Of a DNA stretch of 64,000 nt, positions 47,852 to 56,346 are shown piece after piece. Each line of letters begins with the position of its first letter. Position 1 is the stretch's first letter. The position numbers and the translations under genes are program-made. Source of the DNA: Fidelibacterota bacterium (GTDB lineage Bacteria; Pseudomonadota; Alphaproteobacteria; Rhodospirillales; Rhodospirillaceae); NCBI GenBank assembly GCA_947475295.1, contig CANJLF010000003.1, positions 115,835-179,834 of the forward strand, read 5' to 3'. Under the pieces are notes generated by a model. It was given only the letters and a program-made list of their open reading frames with translations. It was not told where the DNA came from and made no database searches.

Positions 47852-48232
47852 ATGGGGATCTCCGCCAAAGCCGCGCTCATAAATTTGGCGGTCTATAGCG
47901 CGCTGATTTTGCCGGTGGGAGTCGCCGCCCAGGAGGCGGAATCCACCGTCCCGCCCCTTATTCCGCAAAATGAATTGGTTATCCCGGACGTAGAGTCTCT
48001 TGTCGAACGATGCATGGCGCGTGTACCAAAGACTCTGGGCATTGAGATCGGGGGAACACTTACAACGCGGTCAGTCAAATGGGGGCTGGTCTGGCGCGCG
48101 GACTTCACCCTAGCCAACACCGCCGGCATCAAGGGCATCAGCCGCATAGTCTGCCGGGACGCGCAGGACGATAGTCCGCTTAACGTCGCCTTTGTCACCG
48201 GACAGCCGGTTCGGCCGTTGCCGCCGAGATAA
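47852..48232 (+). CDS. Exported protein of unknown function
   Basis: A 126-residue product with a signal peptide (AALINLAVYSALILPVGVAA, cleavage near AQE) and a short mature part containing two Cys (ERCMARV and RIVCRDAQ) that could form a disulfide. No family recognised. It lies 28 bases after the DUF3108 gene and is probably in the same transcript. Downstream, a triple GAATTAATTC palindrome separates it from the convergent ABC1 kinase gene. Confidence 0.6.
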   Translation: MGISAKAALINLAVYSALILPVGVAAQEAESTVPPLIPQNELVIPDVESLVERCMARVPKTLGIEIGGTLTTRSVKWGLVWRADFTLANTAGIKGISRIVCRDAQDDSPLNVAFVTGQPVRPLPPR

Positions 48233-48243
48233 TTGTACCAGGT

Positions 48244-48285
48244 ACGAATTAATTCAAGGTACGAATTAATTCACGAATTAATTCA
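48244..48285. repeat. Three copies of ACGAATTAATTCA
   Basis: Copies at 48244-48256, 48261-48273 and 48273-48285 (the last two share one base). The core GAATTAATTC is a perfect 10-base palindrome. The array is AT-rich in a GC-rich chromosome, lies between convergent genes and includes the stop codon of the ABC1 kinase gene. Confidence 0.85.
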
Positions 48286-49621
48286 GCCCAGCTTTCTTCA
48301 GCGCGGCGCTTTGCGCCTTCGCCAAGGCATGCACATCAAAGCCCGCGATGGTGTCGTGGAACAGGCGGTGCCAGTTCACTTGCGCGCGCAAGTGCATGAA
48401 CACCGAACCCAGGCCAATGGCGGCACGGTCCATGAGCACGAATTCGCGCGGCGGTTTGACGCCGCCCAAGCGCCGCAATTCCTTGTGAACCTGGGCGACG
48501 GTCTCACGGCCCTGGGCGGCGGCATTGGTTTCCTCGATCAGGCGCGGGCGGTCTTCCATCAGCGGCGCGTAAACAAAGGCCGCCCAGATGTTCAGCGTGT
48601 CGATCATCTCGTTGCTGAGATTGGCAAAGCCCCAGGTCTCGTAAGCCGAGACCGCCAAGGCGCGGTCGCCTTTCTGAAGCGCCCGGAAGAGGTCAATCAC
48701 GCCCTTCACGAAGGTTGGATCGAACACGCGGATGGCGCCGAAATCCATCAGATTGATGGTGGTGTCGGCGCGCACGGTGTAATTGCCCAAATGCGGGTCG
48801 CCGTGAATGACGCCATATTTGTAGAACGGCACATACCAGGCGCGGAACATGTTCACGGCGATGGCATCGCGGGTCTTTTGATCGGCGCGGGAAGCGACGT
48901 CCTTGATGCCGTCGCCTTCGAGCCAGGTCATGCTGAGCAGACGTTTGGTTGAAAGCTCGGCCAAGACGTCCGGGACGTGGACACCGCTTTCTTTCGCCAG
49001 CATGTGCCGGTACAGCGCGAGATTGCGAGCTTCGTTCTGGTAGTCGAGCTCTTCCTTGAGGCGCGCGGCGATCTCGGCGTGGATGTCGCTCGGGTCGATA
49101 GCCGGGTCCATGCGGCGGTAAGCCGCGAAAACCATCTTCAGCTGGCGCAAGTCGGCGTCCACCACGGAATCCATATCCGGATACTGCAGCTTGCAAGCCA
49201 GCGCCCGCCCATCGAGGGCCACGGCCTTGTGCACTTGCCCGAGCGACGCGGCGCGCGCGGCCTCGCGTGGAAACGATTTGAACTTGTCCTTCCAGCCCTC
49301 GCCCAGCTCAGCGGTCATGCGGCGATTGACGAAAGGCCAGCCCATATGAGGCGCGTTGGCCTGCAGCTGGGACAGCTCTTGCGCGTATTCCGGCGGCAAG
49401 GCTTCGGGGATGGTGGAAAGGATCTGCGCGACCTTCATCAGCGGGCCCTTGAGGCCGCCAAGCGCGATCTTCAGTCCTTCGGCATTGCGCGCCGGGTCGC
49501 TTTTAACACCCAGCACCCGCTCGCCCGCAACGCGCGCGGCGAAACCGCCGATGGCCGTACCGACCTGAGCGTATCGTTTAACGCGTCCGGTGAGGGTGTT
49601 TTCGTCATTTTTGGGGGGCAT
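48278..49621 (-). CDS. ABC1/UbiB-family atypical kinase
   Basis: The 447-residue protein is an AarF/ABC1-type atypical kinase, the group that includes UbiB/COQ8. The Ala-rich loop region ARAASLGQVHKAV, ALACKLQYPDMDSVVDADL with the Lys, EELDYQNEARNL, the catalytic GVIHGDPHLGNYTV and metal-binding LMDFGAIRVF are clear. The N-terminal hallmark, usually KxGQ, reads LMKVAQIL, with Ala for Gly, as in a common alphaproteobacterial subgroup. No C-terminal membrane anchor is obvious. Likely tied to ubiquinone or lipid metabolism; the client is unknown. It is followed by the palindrome array. Confidence 0.9.
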   Translation of the reverse strand: MPPKNDENTLTGRVKRYAQVGTAIGGFAARVAGERVLGVKSDPARNAEGLKIALGGLKGPLMKVAQILSTIPEALPPEYAQELSQLQANAPHMGWPFVNRRMTAELGEGWKDKFKSFPREAARAASLGQVHKAVALDGRALACKLQYPDMDSVVDADLRQLKMVFAAYRRMDPAIDPSDIHAEIAARLKEELDYQNEARNLALYRHMLAKESGVHVPDVLAELSTKRLLSMTWLEGDGIKDVASRADQKTRDAIAVNMFRAWYVPFYKYGVIHGDPHLGNYTVRADTTINLMDFGAIRVFDPTFVKGVIDLFRALQKGDRALAVSAYETWGFANLSNEMIDTLNIWAAFVYAPLMEDRPRLIEETNAAAQGRETVAQVHKELRRLGGVKPPREFVLMDRAAIGLGSVFMHLRAQVNWHRLFHDTIAGFDVHALAKAQSAALKKAGLN

Positions 49622-49624
49622 TAG

Positions 49625-50044
49625 CTAAGTTGCGAACAACTGGCCGATATCGTTGAAGGCCTTGAACTCCAGCGCGTTGCCCGACGGGTCATAGAGAAAC
49701 ATGGTGGCCTGCTCGCCCGCCTCGCCCTTGAAGCGGATGTGCGGCGGAATCACGAACTTGATGCCGTTGCTCTCCAGGCGCTCGGCCAAGGCAGTCCATT
49801 CATCCATGTCGAGGACCACGCCGAAGTGCGGCACCGGCACGTCATGACCATCGACCGGATTGTGATGAACGCTGGGTTTTAGATTCGGATTGAGGTGGCA
49901 GACGAACTGATGGCCGTACAGATTGAAATCGACCCATTCCGTGGCGCTGCGTCCTTCGGGACATCCGAGAATACCACCGTAGAACTTCCGCGCGGCGGCG
50001 ATGTCGTGTACCGGTACCGCAAGATGAAAAGGTGTGAGCGGCAT
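49625..50044 (-). CDS. VOC family protein (glyoxalase/bleomycin-resistance/dioxygenase fold)
   Basis: A 139-residue two-module VOC protein: [20 protein letters not shown] in the first beta-alpha unit, [14 protein letters not shown], then [20 protein letters not shown] in the second, ending [15 protein letters not shown]. Metal ligands His (HLAV, HFGVV) and Glu (LEFKAF) are in place, so a metal-dependent enzyme is possible; the reaction is not known. It overlaps the M3 peptidase gene by one base (TAATG), indicating cotranslation, and lies three bases before the ABC1 kinase gene. Confidence 0.88.
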   Translation of the reverse strand: MPLTPFHLAVPVHDIAAARKFYGGILGCPEGRSATEWVDFNLYGHQFVCHLNPNLKPSVHHNPVDGHDVPVPHFGVVLDMDEWTALAERLESNGIKFVIPPHIRFKGEAGEQATMFLYDPSGNALEFKAFNDIGQLFAT

Positions 50045-51891
50045 TAGCTGGTCCTTTCCAGTTCGTCGATAAAACCTTCAATCGTTTTCATGCCCCGCCG
50101 CCAGAAGCCAGGATCGGTCGCATCGAGGCCGAAGGGCGCCAACAGTTCCTTGTGACGCAGCTTGCCGCCGGCGGCCAGCATATCGAGATATTTGGCCTCG
50201 AAATTCGGCACCGCCTTGGTGGCATAGACATTGTAGAGCGCGTTCACCAGGCAGTCACCGAAGGCATAAGCATAAACGTAGAACGGCACATGCAGGAAGT
50301 GGCTGATGTAAGCCCAATAGTATTTGTACTCGTCGTCGTAGCGGAAGGCCGGGCCCAGGCTTGCTTTCTGCACGCCCAGCCAAATCTCGCAGATCTGCTC
50401 CTGGGACAGCTCGCCCGCCTTGCGGGCATCGTGAACCTGGCGCTCGAAGTCGTGGAAAGCGATCTGACGCACGACAGTGTTCAGCATATCCTCGACCTTG
50501 CCGGCCAGCAGGGCGCGGCGCTGGACCGGATCTTTTTCTTTCGCCAGCAGCGCCTGGAAGGTCAGCATCTCGCCGAAGACCGAAGCGGTTTCCGCCAGCG
50601 TCAGCGGCGTGCCGGAAATCAACGTGCCTTGCGGCGCGGCCAATACCTGATGCACGCCGTGGCCCAGCTCGTGGGCCAGGGTTTGCACGTCGCGCGCACT
50701 GCCGAGATAGTTGAGCAGAATGTAAGGATGCACCGACGGCACGGTCGAATGGGAGAACGCACCCGAGGCTTTGCCCGGTCTCGCCGGCGCATCGATCCAA
50801 TTTTTCGCGAAAAAATCATCGACGATGGACACGAGTTTGGGCGAGAAGCCGGCATAGGCGCCGCGCACCGTCTCTTGCGCTACTGTCCAAGGGATATCGC
50901 GGTGGTCCGCCGTCGGCAGCGGCGCATTGCGGTCCCAATACTCGAGCTTATCCTTACCCAACCATTTTGCCTTCAAGACATAATAGCGGTGCGCGGTATC
51001 GGCGAAGGCGCCCTTCACGGCCGAGACCAGCGCATCCACAACCTCGTCCTCCACCAGATTGGCGAGATTGCGCGAGGACACGGGGCGCGCAAACTTGCGC
51101 CAGTCGTCTTCAACCACTTTGTCCTTGGCCAACGTGTTGGTGATCAGTGTGAACAGCGTCGCCTCGCCGCCCAGCGCCGCACCTATGGCTTTGGCGGCTA
51201 ACTTACGCCGCTCAGGGTTGGGATCGGACAGGCGGTTGAGCGCCGCCGTCAAGGTCAGCGCTTCGCCATCGATCGTGCAGCGCATGGACGCGAGCGTTTC
51301 ATCAAACAAGCGCACCCAAGCCGTGCGGCCGGTGGTGGATTTGTCGAGGAACAGGCGTTCCAGATCATCGCTCAACTCGTGCGCGCGCATCACGCGCAGA
51401 TCGCGCACCCAAGGCGCATAGCGGGCGGCCGTTGGGTGTTTCATTTTCGCTGCAAGATCGGCGTCTTCCAGGCGGTTGATCTCGAGTGTGAAAAACAACA
51501 GCTTGCCGCCCAGCACCGTCAGGCGCTCAACCGTGTCTTGATAAAACCGTCCGCGCTCCGGGCTGGAGACATCGCCCGATTGGTAAAGCTGGGCATAGCT
51601 CCCGATCTTGCCCTGCATTTCGCTGATGGCCTCATATTCAGCGATGGCCGCGCCGAAGGCGGCGCTGTCCATGGCCGCGACCTTGCCGCGATGAGCCTCA
51701 AAAGCGGCCGCGCGCTGTTCGACCGCGGCGAAGTCGCGCGCGAGGTCGGCGCCGTCGGGGGCGCTGTAGAGGTCGCCCAGATTCCACTCCGGCAGAGGCC
51801 CTAGATTCGCAGACCCGCCAGACCCGCTCATGGCGGGCTCGTCTTTCCGCACCCGCGAAGATGCATCTGTCACATTTGCGAAATGGGTCAT
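50044..51891 (-). CDS. M3 family oligoendopeptidase (PepF-like)
   Basis: A 615-residue zinc metallopeptidase of the M3B type that cleaves oligopeptides in the cytoplasm. [20 protein letters not shown] is the typical PepF opening, [15 protein letters not shown] near residue 405 the HExxH site, and [14 protein letters not shown] supplies the third ligand Glu. [20 protein letters not shown] lies near the end. ATG 51891 is chosen because AGGAGG stands eight bases upstream; an in-frame ATG at 51957 would add 22 residues. A VOC gene and the ABC1 kinase gene follow without gaps. Confidence 0.92.
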   Translation of the reverse strand: MTHFANVTDASSRVRKDEPAMSGSGGSANLGPLPEWNLGDLYSAPDGADLARDFAAVEQRAAAFEAHRGKVAAMDSAAFGAAIAEYEAISEMQGKIGSYAQLYQSGDVSSPERGRFYQDTVERLTVLGGKLLFFTLEINRLEDADLAAKMKHPTAARYAPWVRDLRVMRAHELSDDLERLFLDKSTTGRTAWVRLFDETLASMRCTIDGEALTLTAALNRLSDPNPERRKLAAKAIGAALGGEATLFTLITNTLAKDKVVEDDWRKFARPVSSRNLANLVEDEVVDALVSAVKGAFADTAHRYYVLKAKWLGKDKLEYWDRNAPLPTADHRDIPWTVAQETVRGAYAGFSPKLVSIVDDFFAKNWIDAPARPGKASGAFSHSTVPSVHPYILLNYLGSARDVQTLAHELGHGVHQVLAAPQGTLISGTPLTLAETASVFGEMLTFQALLAKEKDPVQRRALLAGKVEDMLNTVVRQIAFHDFERQVHDARKAGELSQEQICEIWLGVQKASLGPAFRYDDEYKYYWAYISHFLHVPFYVYAYAFGDCLVNALYNVYATKAVPNFEAKYLDMLAAGGKLRHKELLAPFGLDATDPGFWRRGMKTIEGFIDELERTS

Positions 51892-52053
51892 GAAGGGCGC
51901 CTCCTGTAAGCCCATATAGGCGGGAACCGGGGCCCTCGCCAACAGCAAATCTGCCATGGAAGGAACCCATGGCCTGCTTACCGCTGGACAGCGCCCGATA
52001 TAAACCTGAAGAATATCTTCAGTTTAGAAATGCCCGCATCAGGGAGGCGCGGC

Positions 52054-53874
52054 GTGGCGGACAGTGCGCAGGCCATTGCTACCGTGGCTATCGATACCGC
52101 GACCGTAAACAGCCTGCCGGGCATGTTTTTTGCCCAGGCCAAGCGGCTGGGCGAACGCCCCTTCCTGTGGGCCAAGGTAGACGGCGTTTACCGTCCGCAC
52201 GGCTGGAATGCCGTCGCCGAACGCGTCGCCGCCGCCTCCCACGGCCTGAAAGCCGCCGGGGTCAAGGCCGGGGATCGGGTCATGCTGGTCTCCGAAAACC
52301 GTCCCGAGTGGCTGATCGCCGATCTGGCCATCATGAGCATCGGCGCGATTTCCGTGCCGGCCTACACCACCAACACCGCCGTCAACCATCTGCACATCAT
52401 CAATGACTCGGGTTGCCAGGTGGTCATTGTCTCGACACCGCAGCTGGCCCGCCCGGTCATTGCCGCCGCCGCCGAGTCCGACCGCAAGCTGGTGCTTTAC
52501 GTCATGGATGAGCCGGAAAAAACCATGCCGTCGGGTACGGAGGTGCGCGCTTGGTCGGACCTGCTGGCGGACGGCGCCGACAAGGCATCGCCACCGCCCG
52601 ATGTCGTTCCCATTAAGCGTGGCGATGTTTGTTGCCTGATCTATACCTCGGGCACCGGCGGCCTGCCGCGCGGTGTGATGCTCACCCACGGCAACATCCT
52701 GTGCAACTGCATGGGTGCCTTGGAGGTCTTGCGGCCGTTGGGCATCGGCGATGAAGTGTTTCTATCGTTCCTGCCCCTCTCCCACGCCTACGAACACTCG
52801 GGCGGGCAATTCTTCCCCATCTCGCTCGGCGCGCAGATTTACTATGCCGAGCGCGTGGAAACGCTCTCCACCAACCTCGGCGAAGCGCATCCCACTATCA
52901 TGACAGCCGTGCCGCGGCTTTACGAAAGCATGCGCGCGCGTATTCTCCAGGGCTTAAAGACGCAGTCGGCCCTCAAACGCAGTCTGTTCCATCTGGCGCT
53001 AGAGTTGGGCCAGAAGCGTTATGAGACACCCGACGCCATGACGTTTTGGGACAAGACCCGCGACAAGATTTGCGACGCGCTGGTGCGCACCAAGGTCGCC
53101 AAACGTTTCGGCGGGCGATTGAAGGCGATGATTTCCGGCGGTGCGCCGCTGAACTATGACGTCGGCGTGTTTTTTATCGCGCTTGGCGTGCGCCTGTTGC
53201 AAGGCTACGGCCAGACCGAAGCCGGCCCGGTCATCAGCGCCAATCTGGCCTACAAGATCAAACTGAACACCGTCGGCCCGCCGCTAAAAGGCGTCGAGGT
53301 GAAGATCGCCGACGACGGCGAGATCCTGGTGCGCGGCGAGTTGGTGATGAAGGGCTACTGGAACGATCCCGACGGCACCATCGCCACCATCGACGGCGAC
53401 GGCTGGCTGCACACCGGCGACATCGGACGCCTCGACGCCGACAACTACATCGAGATCACCGACCGCAAGAAGGACATCATCGTTAATTCGGGCGGTGACA
53501 ATGTCTCGCCGCAGCGCATCCAGGGCGTGCTGTGCCTGGACGAAGCCATCGGCCAGACCATGGCCTACGGCGACAAGCGGCCCTACATCACCGCGCTGAT
53601 CGTGCCCGACGCTGACTTCGCCGCCGCCTGGGCAAAAGAACATAATATCTCGGGCGATCTGGGCGCGCTGTCCCACAACGCGGAGTTCAAGGCGGTTATT
53701 GGAAAGGCCGTCGAGAACGCCAACAAACAGCTCAGCGCCATTGAAAAAGTGCGCAAGTTCACGTTAGCGGCGCAAGCCTTCACGGTCGAGAACGGCCAGA
53801 TGACGCCGACCCTGAAAGTGCGCCGTCATGCGATCTTGCGGGAATACGGGGACGCGCTCGAAGCGCTGTATTGA
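52054..53874 (+). CDS. Long-chain acyl-CoA synthetase (AMP-binding, FadD15-like)
   Basis: A 606-residue adenylate-forming enzyme of the long-chain fatty acid CoA ligase group. The P-loop reads CLIYTSGTGGLPRGVMLTH (Gly and Arg where Thr and Lys are more usual, as in the FadD15-like branch), the adenine site GYGQTEAGPVIS, the ribose-binding WLHTGDIGRLD, the hinge ITDRKKDIIVNSGGDNVSPQ, and the catalytic Lys in MTPTLKVRR. It activates fatty acids for oxidation or lipid synthesis. The start chosen is GTG 52054 (GGGAGG six bases upstream); ATG 52030 is the alternative. Divergent from the M3 peptidase gene. Confidence 0.92.
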   Translation: MADSAQAIATVAIDTATVNSLPGMFFAQAKRLGERPFLWAKVDGVYRPHGWNAVAERVAAASHGLKAAGVKAGDRVMLVSENRPEWLIADLAIMSIGAISVPAYTTNTAVNHLHIINDSGCQVVIVSTPQLARPVIAAAAESDRKLVLYVMDEPEKTMPSGTEVRAWSDLLADGADKASPPPDVVPIKRGDVCCLIYTSGTGGLPRGVMLTHGNILCNCMGALEVLRPLGIGDEVFLSFLPLSHAYEHSGGQFFPISLGAQIYYAERVETLSTNLGEAHPTIMTAVPRLYESMRARILQGLKTQSALKRSLFHLALELGQKRYETPDAMTFWDKTRDKICDALVRTKVAKRFGGRLKAMISGGAPLNYDVGVFFIALGVRLLQGYGQTEAGPVISANLAYKIKLNTVGPPLKGVEVKIADDGEILVRGELVMKGYWNDPDGTIATIDGDGWLHTGDIGRLDADNYIEITDRKKDIIVNSGGDNVSPQRIQGVLCLDEAIGQTMAYGDKRPYITALIVPDADFAAAWAKEHNISGDLGALSHNAEFKAVIGKAVENANKQLSAIEKVRKFTLAAQAFTVENGQMTPTLKVRRHAILREYGDALEALY

Positions 53875-54129
53875 CGCGCGGCGTCTAGTGCTTAAACGGC
53901 GCCCGCTCGAAGGCCAGCGCGTACTGCGGCACCGGCCGCGAATGGCGGCGGCTCACGCAGCGCCGCGCGCTACGCATCGCGCGTACGGCGCGCGCGGGTG
54001 AACCTGCAGCCTGAGAAAAAGTGATGTCGCGCGGCGGCGGAAGGCCGCCTTCATTTGAATCGCGCGCGCGCCGCGCGCGCGTTGGGCCGGGCCGGCGCGA
54101 CGTAAAAGTGAAAAACCTCAAAAGACGTC
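53875..54129. other. Gap of 255 bases with very GC-rich alternating tracts
   Basis: The stretch between the acyl-CoA synthetase and gapR contains several CG-alternating runs, notably 54061-54081 (CGCGCGCGCG-CCGCGCGCGCG). A minus-strand frame at 53885-54121 would give 78 residues rich in Arg, but its composition follows the DNA bias and I see no ribosome binding site, so it is not called. No terminator was recognised. Confidence 0.5.
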
Positions 54130-54381
54130 CTACATACCAATCGCGTCGATATAAACCTGCAGCAGCGCTTCCTGCTCCTGACGCTCGGCATCTTCCAGGC
54201 GGCGCAAGGCGATCACCTTACGCATGATCTTGACGTCGAAGCCACTGGATTTCGCTTCGGAATACACTTCGCGGATATCGGCCCCGGTGGCCTTCTTTTC
54301 CTCTTCCAGCCGCTCGATGCGCTGGATGAAGCTTTTCAGCCGCGTCGCCGAAACGCCCTTGTCTGCCGCGCCGTCGGGCAT
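54130..54381 (-). CDS. gapR: GapR-family nucleoid-associated protein (DUF2312)
   Basis: The 83-residue product matches GapR of Caulobacter (DUF2312): [20 protein letters not shown], then [27 protein letters not shown] and a helical end with [13 protein letters not shown]. GapR clamps around overtwisted, AT-rich DNA ahead of replication and transcription and stimulates topoisomerases; it is essential or nearly so in Caulobacter. Family and length leave little doubt. It is followed by the GC-rich gap and preceded by 127 bases before the DUF1244 gene on the same strand. Confidence 0.93.
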   Translation of the reverse strand: MPDGAADKGVSATRLKSFIQRIERLEEEKKATGADIREVYSEAKSSGFDVKIMRKVIALRRLEDAERQEQEALLQVYIDAIGM

Positions 54382-54508
54382 GGTGTGTCTCCTGAAAGAT
54401 CGATATGAAAACGTAGATCAGGAGCGGACCATAGCAGTGCGCCGGGCGCGGACAAGCTGTGGATAACGGGGATACCGGGGATAGAACGGGCGCCCTATTC
54501 CACTCTGC

Positions 54509-54826
54509 CTATTCCACCACGGCGATCTTGGCGTGCAAGGACTTGCCGTCGTCGTAGGCTTTTTCCTGCGCCGCGGTTGCGGGCTTCTGGAATTTCGCCT
54601 TCCAGGCCGCAAGCGGCATGCCATAGACCGCTTCCTGAGCCTCTTCGGCGGTCATGGGCGCACCGTAGTGTTCCGCCGCCGCCTTGTACCACTTGTAGAG
54701 GCAATTGCGGCAAAACCCGGCCAGGTTCATCAGATCGATATTCTGCACGTCGCTGCGCTTTTGCAGATGCTGCACCAGGCCGCGAAAGGCGGCGGCCTCG
54801 GCTTTAATGCGGGTCAGTTCATCCAT
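54509..54826 (-). CDS. DUF1244 family protein
   Basis: A 105-residue helical protein: AAAFRGLVQHLQKRSDVQNI followed by DLMNLAGFCRNCLYKWYKAAAEHYG, with the two Cys of GFCRNCLYKW conserved in DUF1244, a family of small proteobacterial proteins with no known role. The Cys pair could bind metal or a cofactor, which is inference. The C-terminal ~35 residues are Lys/Ala-rich. It lies 13 bases downstream of the exported-protein gene on the same strand. Confidence 0.88.
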   Translation of the reverse strand: MDELTRIKAEAAAFRGLVQHLQKRSDVQNIDLMNLAGFCRNCLYKWYKAAAEHYGAPMTAEEAQEAVYGMPLAAWKAKFQKPATAAQEKAYDDGKSLHAKIAVVE

Positions 54827-54839
54827 GGGATGCTCCAGA

Positions 54840-55244
54840 CTATTTGTGACCGTGCGCCGGCGTGTCCGATTGCTCTTCGACCTGGCGACGCAGGGTGCGC
54901 GGAACTCTGTCCTTGAACTGAAGATAGATCGTGTTGGCGTCCTTTACTTTGATCGCCATGGGCTCGCCCAAGGCGCCGGTGGGCGTCAGCATATAGACGT
55001 CTTCACTGTACTTGCTGGCCGAGATTTGGATGGTTGTCGCCGGGCCGTTACTGTCACCATTCTTGTTCACGGCCATGAACGACACCGTATAAGGCGAGAT
55101 CATCGTGACCATGGCGGTGCCGTCGGGCATCCGGTCGACCCAGTTGCCTATAAAGGGGAATTCCAGCTGCTGGGCGGAGGCCGCGTGCCCAAAGGCCAAC
55201 ATCAAAATCCCGGCAAAGGCGGCAACAAACCTGGCGATATTCAT
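54840..55244 (-). CDS. Small exported protein, function unknown
   Basis: A 134-residue product with a signal peptide (AFAGILMLAFGHAASA, cleavage before QQLEF). The mature part looks like a small beta-rich domain: FIGNWVDRMPDGTAMVTMIS, YTVSFMAVNKNG, MAIKVKDANTIYLQFKDR, reminiscent of lipocalin-like or DUF-type periplasmic proteins. No family is assigned. The end (EEQSDTPAHGHK) is hydrophilic. AGGAGG lies eight bases upstream of ATG 55244. Confidence 0.65.
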   Translation of the reverse strand: MNIARFVAAFAGILMLAFGHAASAQQLEFPFIGNWVDRMPDGTAMVTMISPYTVSFMAVNKNGDSNGPATTIQISASKYSEDVYMLTPTGALGEPMAIKVKDANTIYLQFKDRVPRTLRRQVEEQSDTPAHGHK

Positions 55245-55340
55245 AAGTCCTCCTGTGGCCCTAGTGTCGCGAGTGGGCCGAACCGACTATATAGAAGGAT
55301 CGGCGGCTCTTCACGACCCGAAATGTGGCGAAAATTCCTC

Positions 55341-56297
55341 ATGACTCCCAAACTCGCCGAGACCGATCCGGAAGGCCTGACGCTGGCTCCCATCGCCCCG
55401 GCGCCGACCGGGCGCGGCGTCATCGCGCGTCACGCCTTTACGTTCCTGCTTTTGGGGCTGCTGTTCACGGCGTTCTCGCCGATCTTTGTGCGGCTTTCGG
55501 AAATTGGGCCCGTCGCCACGGCCGCTTACCGCCTCGCCCTGCCGCTGCCGCTCTTCTTCGCGGTCTTGTGGCTGCGTCCCCAAGACCGCATCGCGACGAC
55601 ATCAGCCGACAGCCGCCACGACGTGTGGCTGGTGTTGCTAAGCGGCGTGTTCTTCGCCGGCGATCTTCTGTTCTGGAACTCGTCGGTGATGCTAACCACC
55701 GTCGCCAACGCCAGCCTCTTGGCCAATATCACGCCGGTCTATGTGGTGCTGGGCAGCTGGCTCTTGTTCAAGGACCGGCCGGGTCCTTTGTTCCTGGTCG
55801 GCATGGTGGTGGCTCTGGGCGGGTCGGCGGTCATGATGATGGAAAGCCAAGGCGTGGCCGGGCGTTCAATCGCGGGTGATGTTTCAGCCATGGTCGCATC
55901 GGCATTCTATGCCGGTTACGTGCTGACGCTGTCGCGCGTGCGCAAACGCGTTTCCATCGTCGCGACCATGGGCATCGGTGGCGCCGTGGCCGCGGCGATC
56001 CTGGCGCTCATCGCTGTGTTCGCCGAAGACCAACTTCTTCCCCACACGCTGAACGGCTGGATGTTGATGGCCGCGATGGCGCTATTCGCCCAGGTCATGG
56101 GGCAGCTGTTCATCGCCCTGTCGCTGGCCTATGTGCCGCCCGGCCTGGTGGCGACCATGTTCTTAGGCCAGCCGGCGATCCCCGCCCTCACCGCTTGGGC
56201 ACTGTTCAACGAAAGCATCACTATTTATCAAGTCGTCGGTGGCGTGGCGCTATTGGCGGGCCTGGAAATCTCGCGGCGCGGCGCGGTCAAGGCATAA
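55341..56297 (+). CDS. EamA/DMT superfamily transporter
   Basis: A 318-residue membrane protein with ten predicted helices in two EamA repeats: FTFLLLGLLFTAFSPIFVRLSEIGPVA starts the first, GDVSAMVASAFYAGYVLTLSRVR the second, and TMFLGQPAIPALTAWALFNESIT the last helices. Drug/metabolite transporters of this kind export or import small metabolites; the substrate is not predictable. ATG 55341 is the likely start, with ATG 55323 as alternative; neither has a good ribosome binding site. Much longer upstream reading of the frame overlaps minus-strand genes and is rejected. Confidence 0.88.
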   Translation: MTPKLAETDPEGLTLAPIAPAPTGRGVIARHAFTFLLLGLLFTAFSPIFVRLSEIGPVATAAYRLALPLPLFFAVLWLRPQDRIATTSADSRHDVWLVLLSGVFFAGDLLFWNSSVMLTTVANASLLANITPVYVVLGSWLLFKDRPGPLFLVGMVVALGGSAVMMMESQGVAGRSIAGDVSAMVASAFYAGYVLTLSRVRKRVSIVATMGIGGAVAAAILALIAVFAEDQLLPHTLNGWMLMAAMALFAQVMGQLFIALSLAYVPPGLVATMFLGQPAIPALTAWALFNESITIYQVVGGVALLAGLEISRRGAVKA

Positions 56298-56346
56298 CGC
56301 CGGCAACACCCTCGCCTAATGCTCTAACCCCGTGTAATGTTTGGCC

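Noticed and set aside
53885..54121. Minus-strand frame of 78 Arg-rich codons before gapR
   Set aside because: Composition follows CG-alternating DNA, and no ribosome binding site is seen; kept only as an open question in the gap entry.
54705..55340. Upstream extension of the EamA transporter frame
   Set aside because: It covers the minus-strand DUF1244 and exported-protein genes and is not membrane-like; the transporter begins near 55341.
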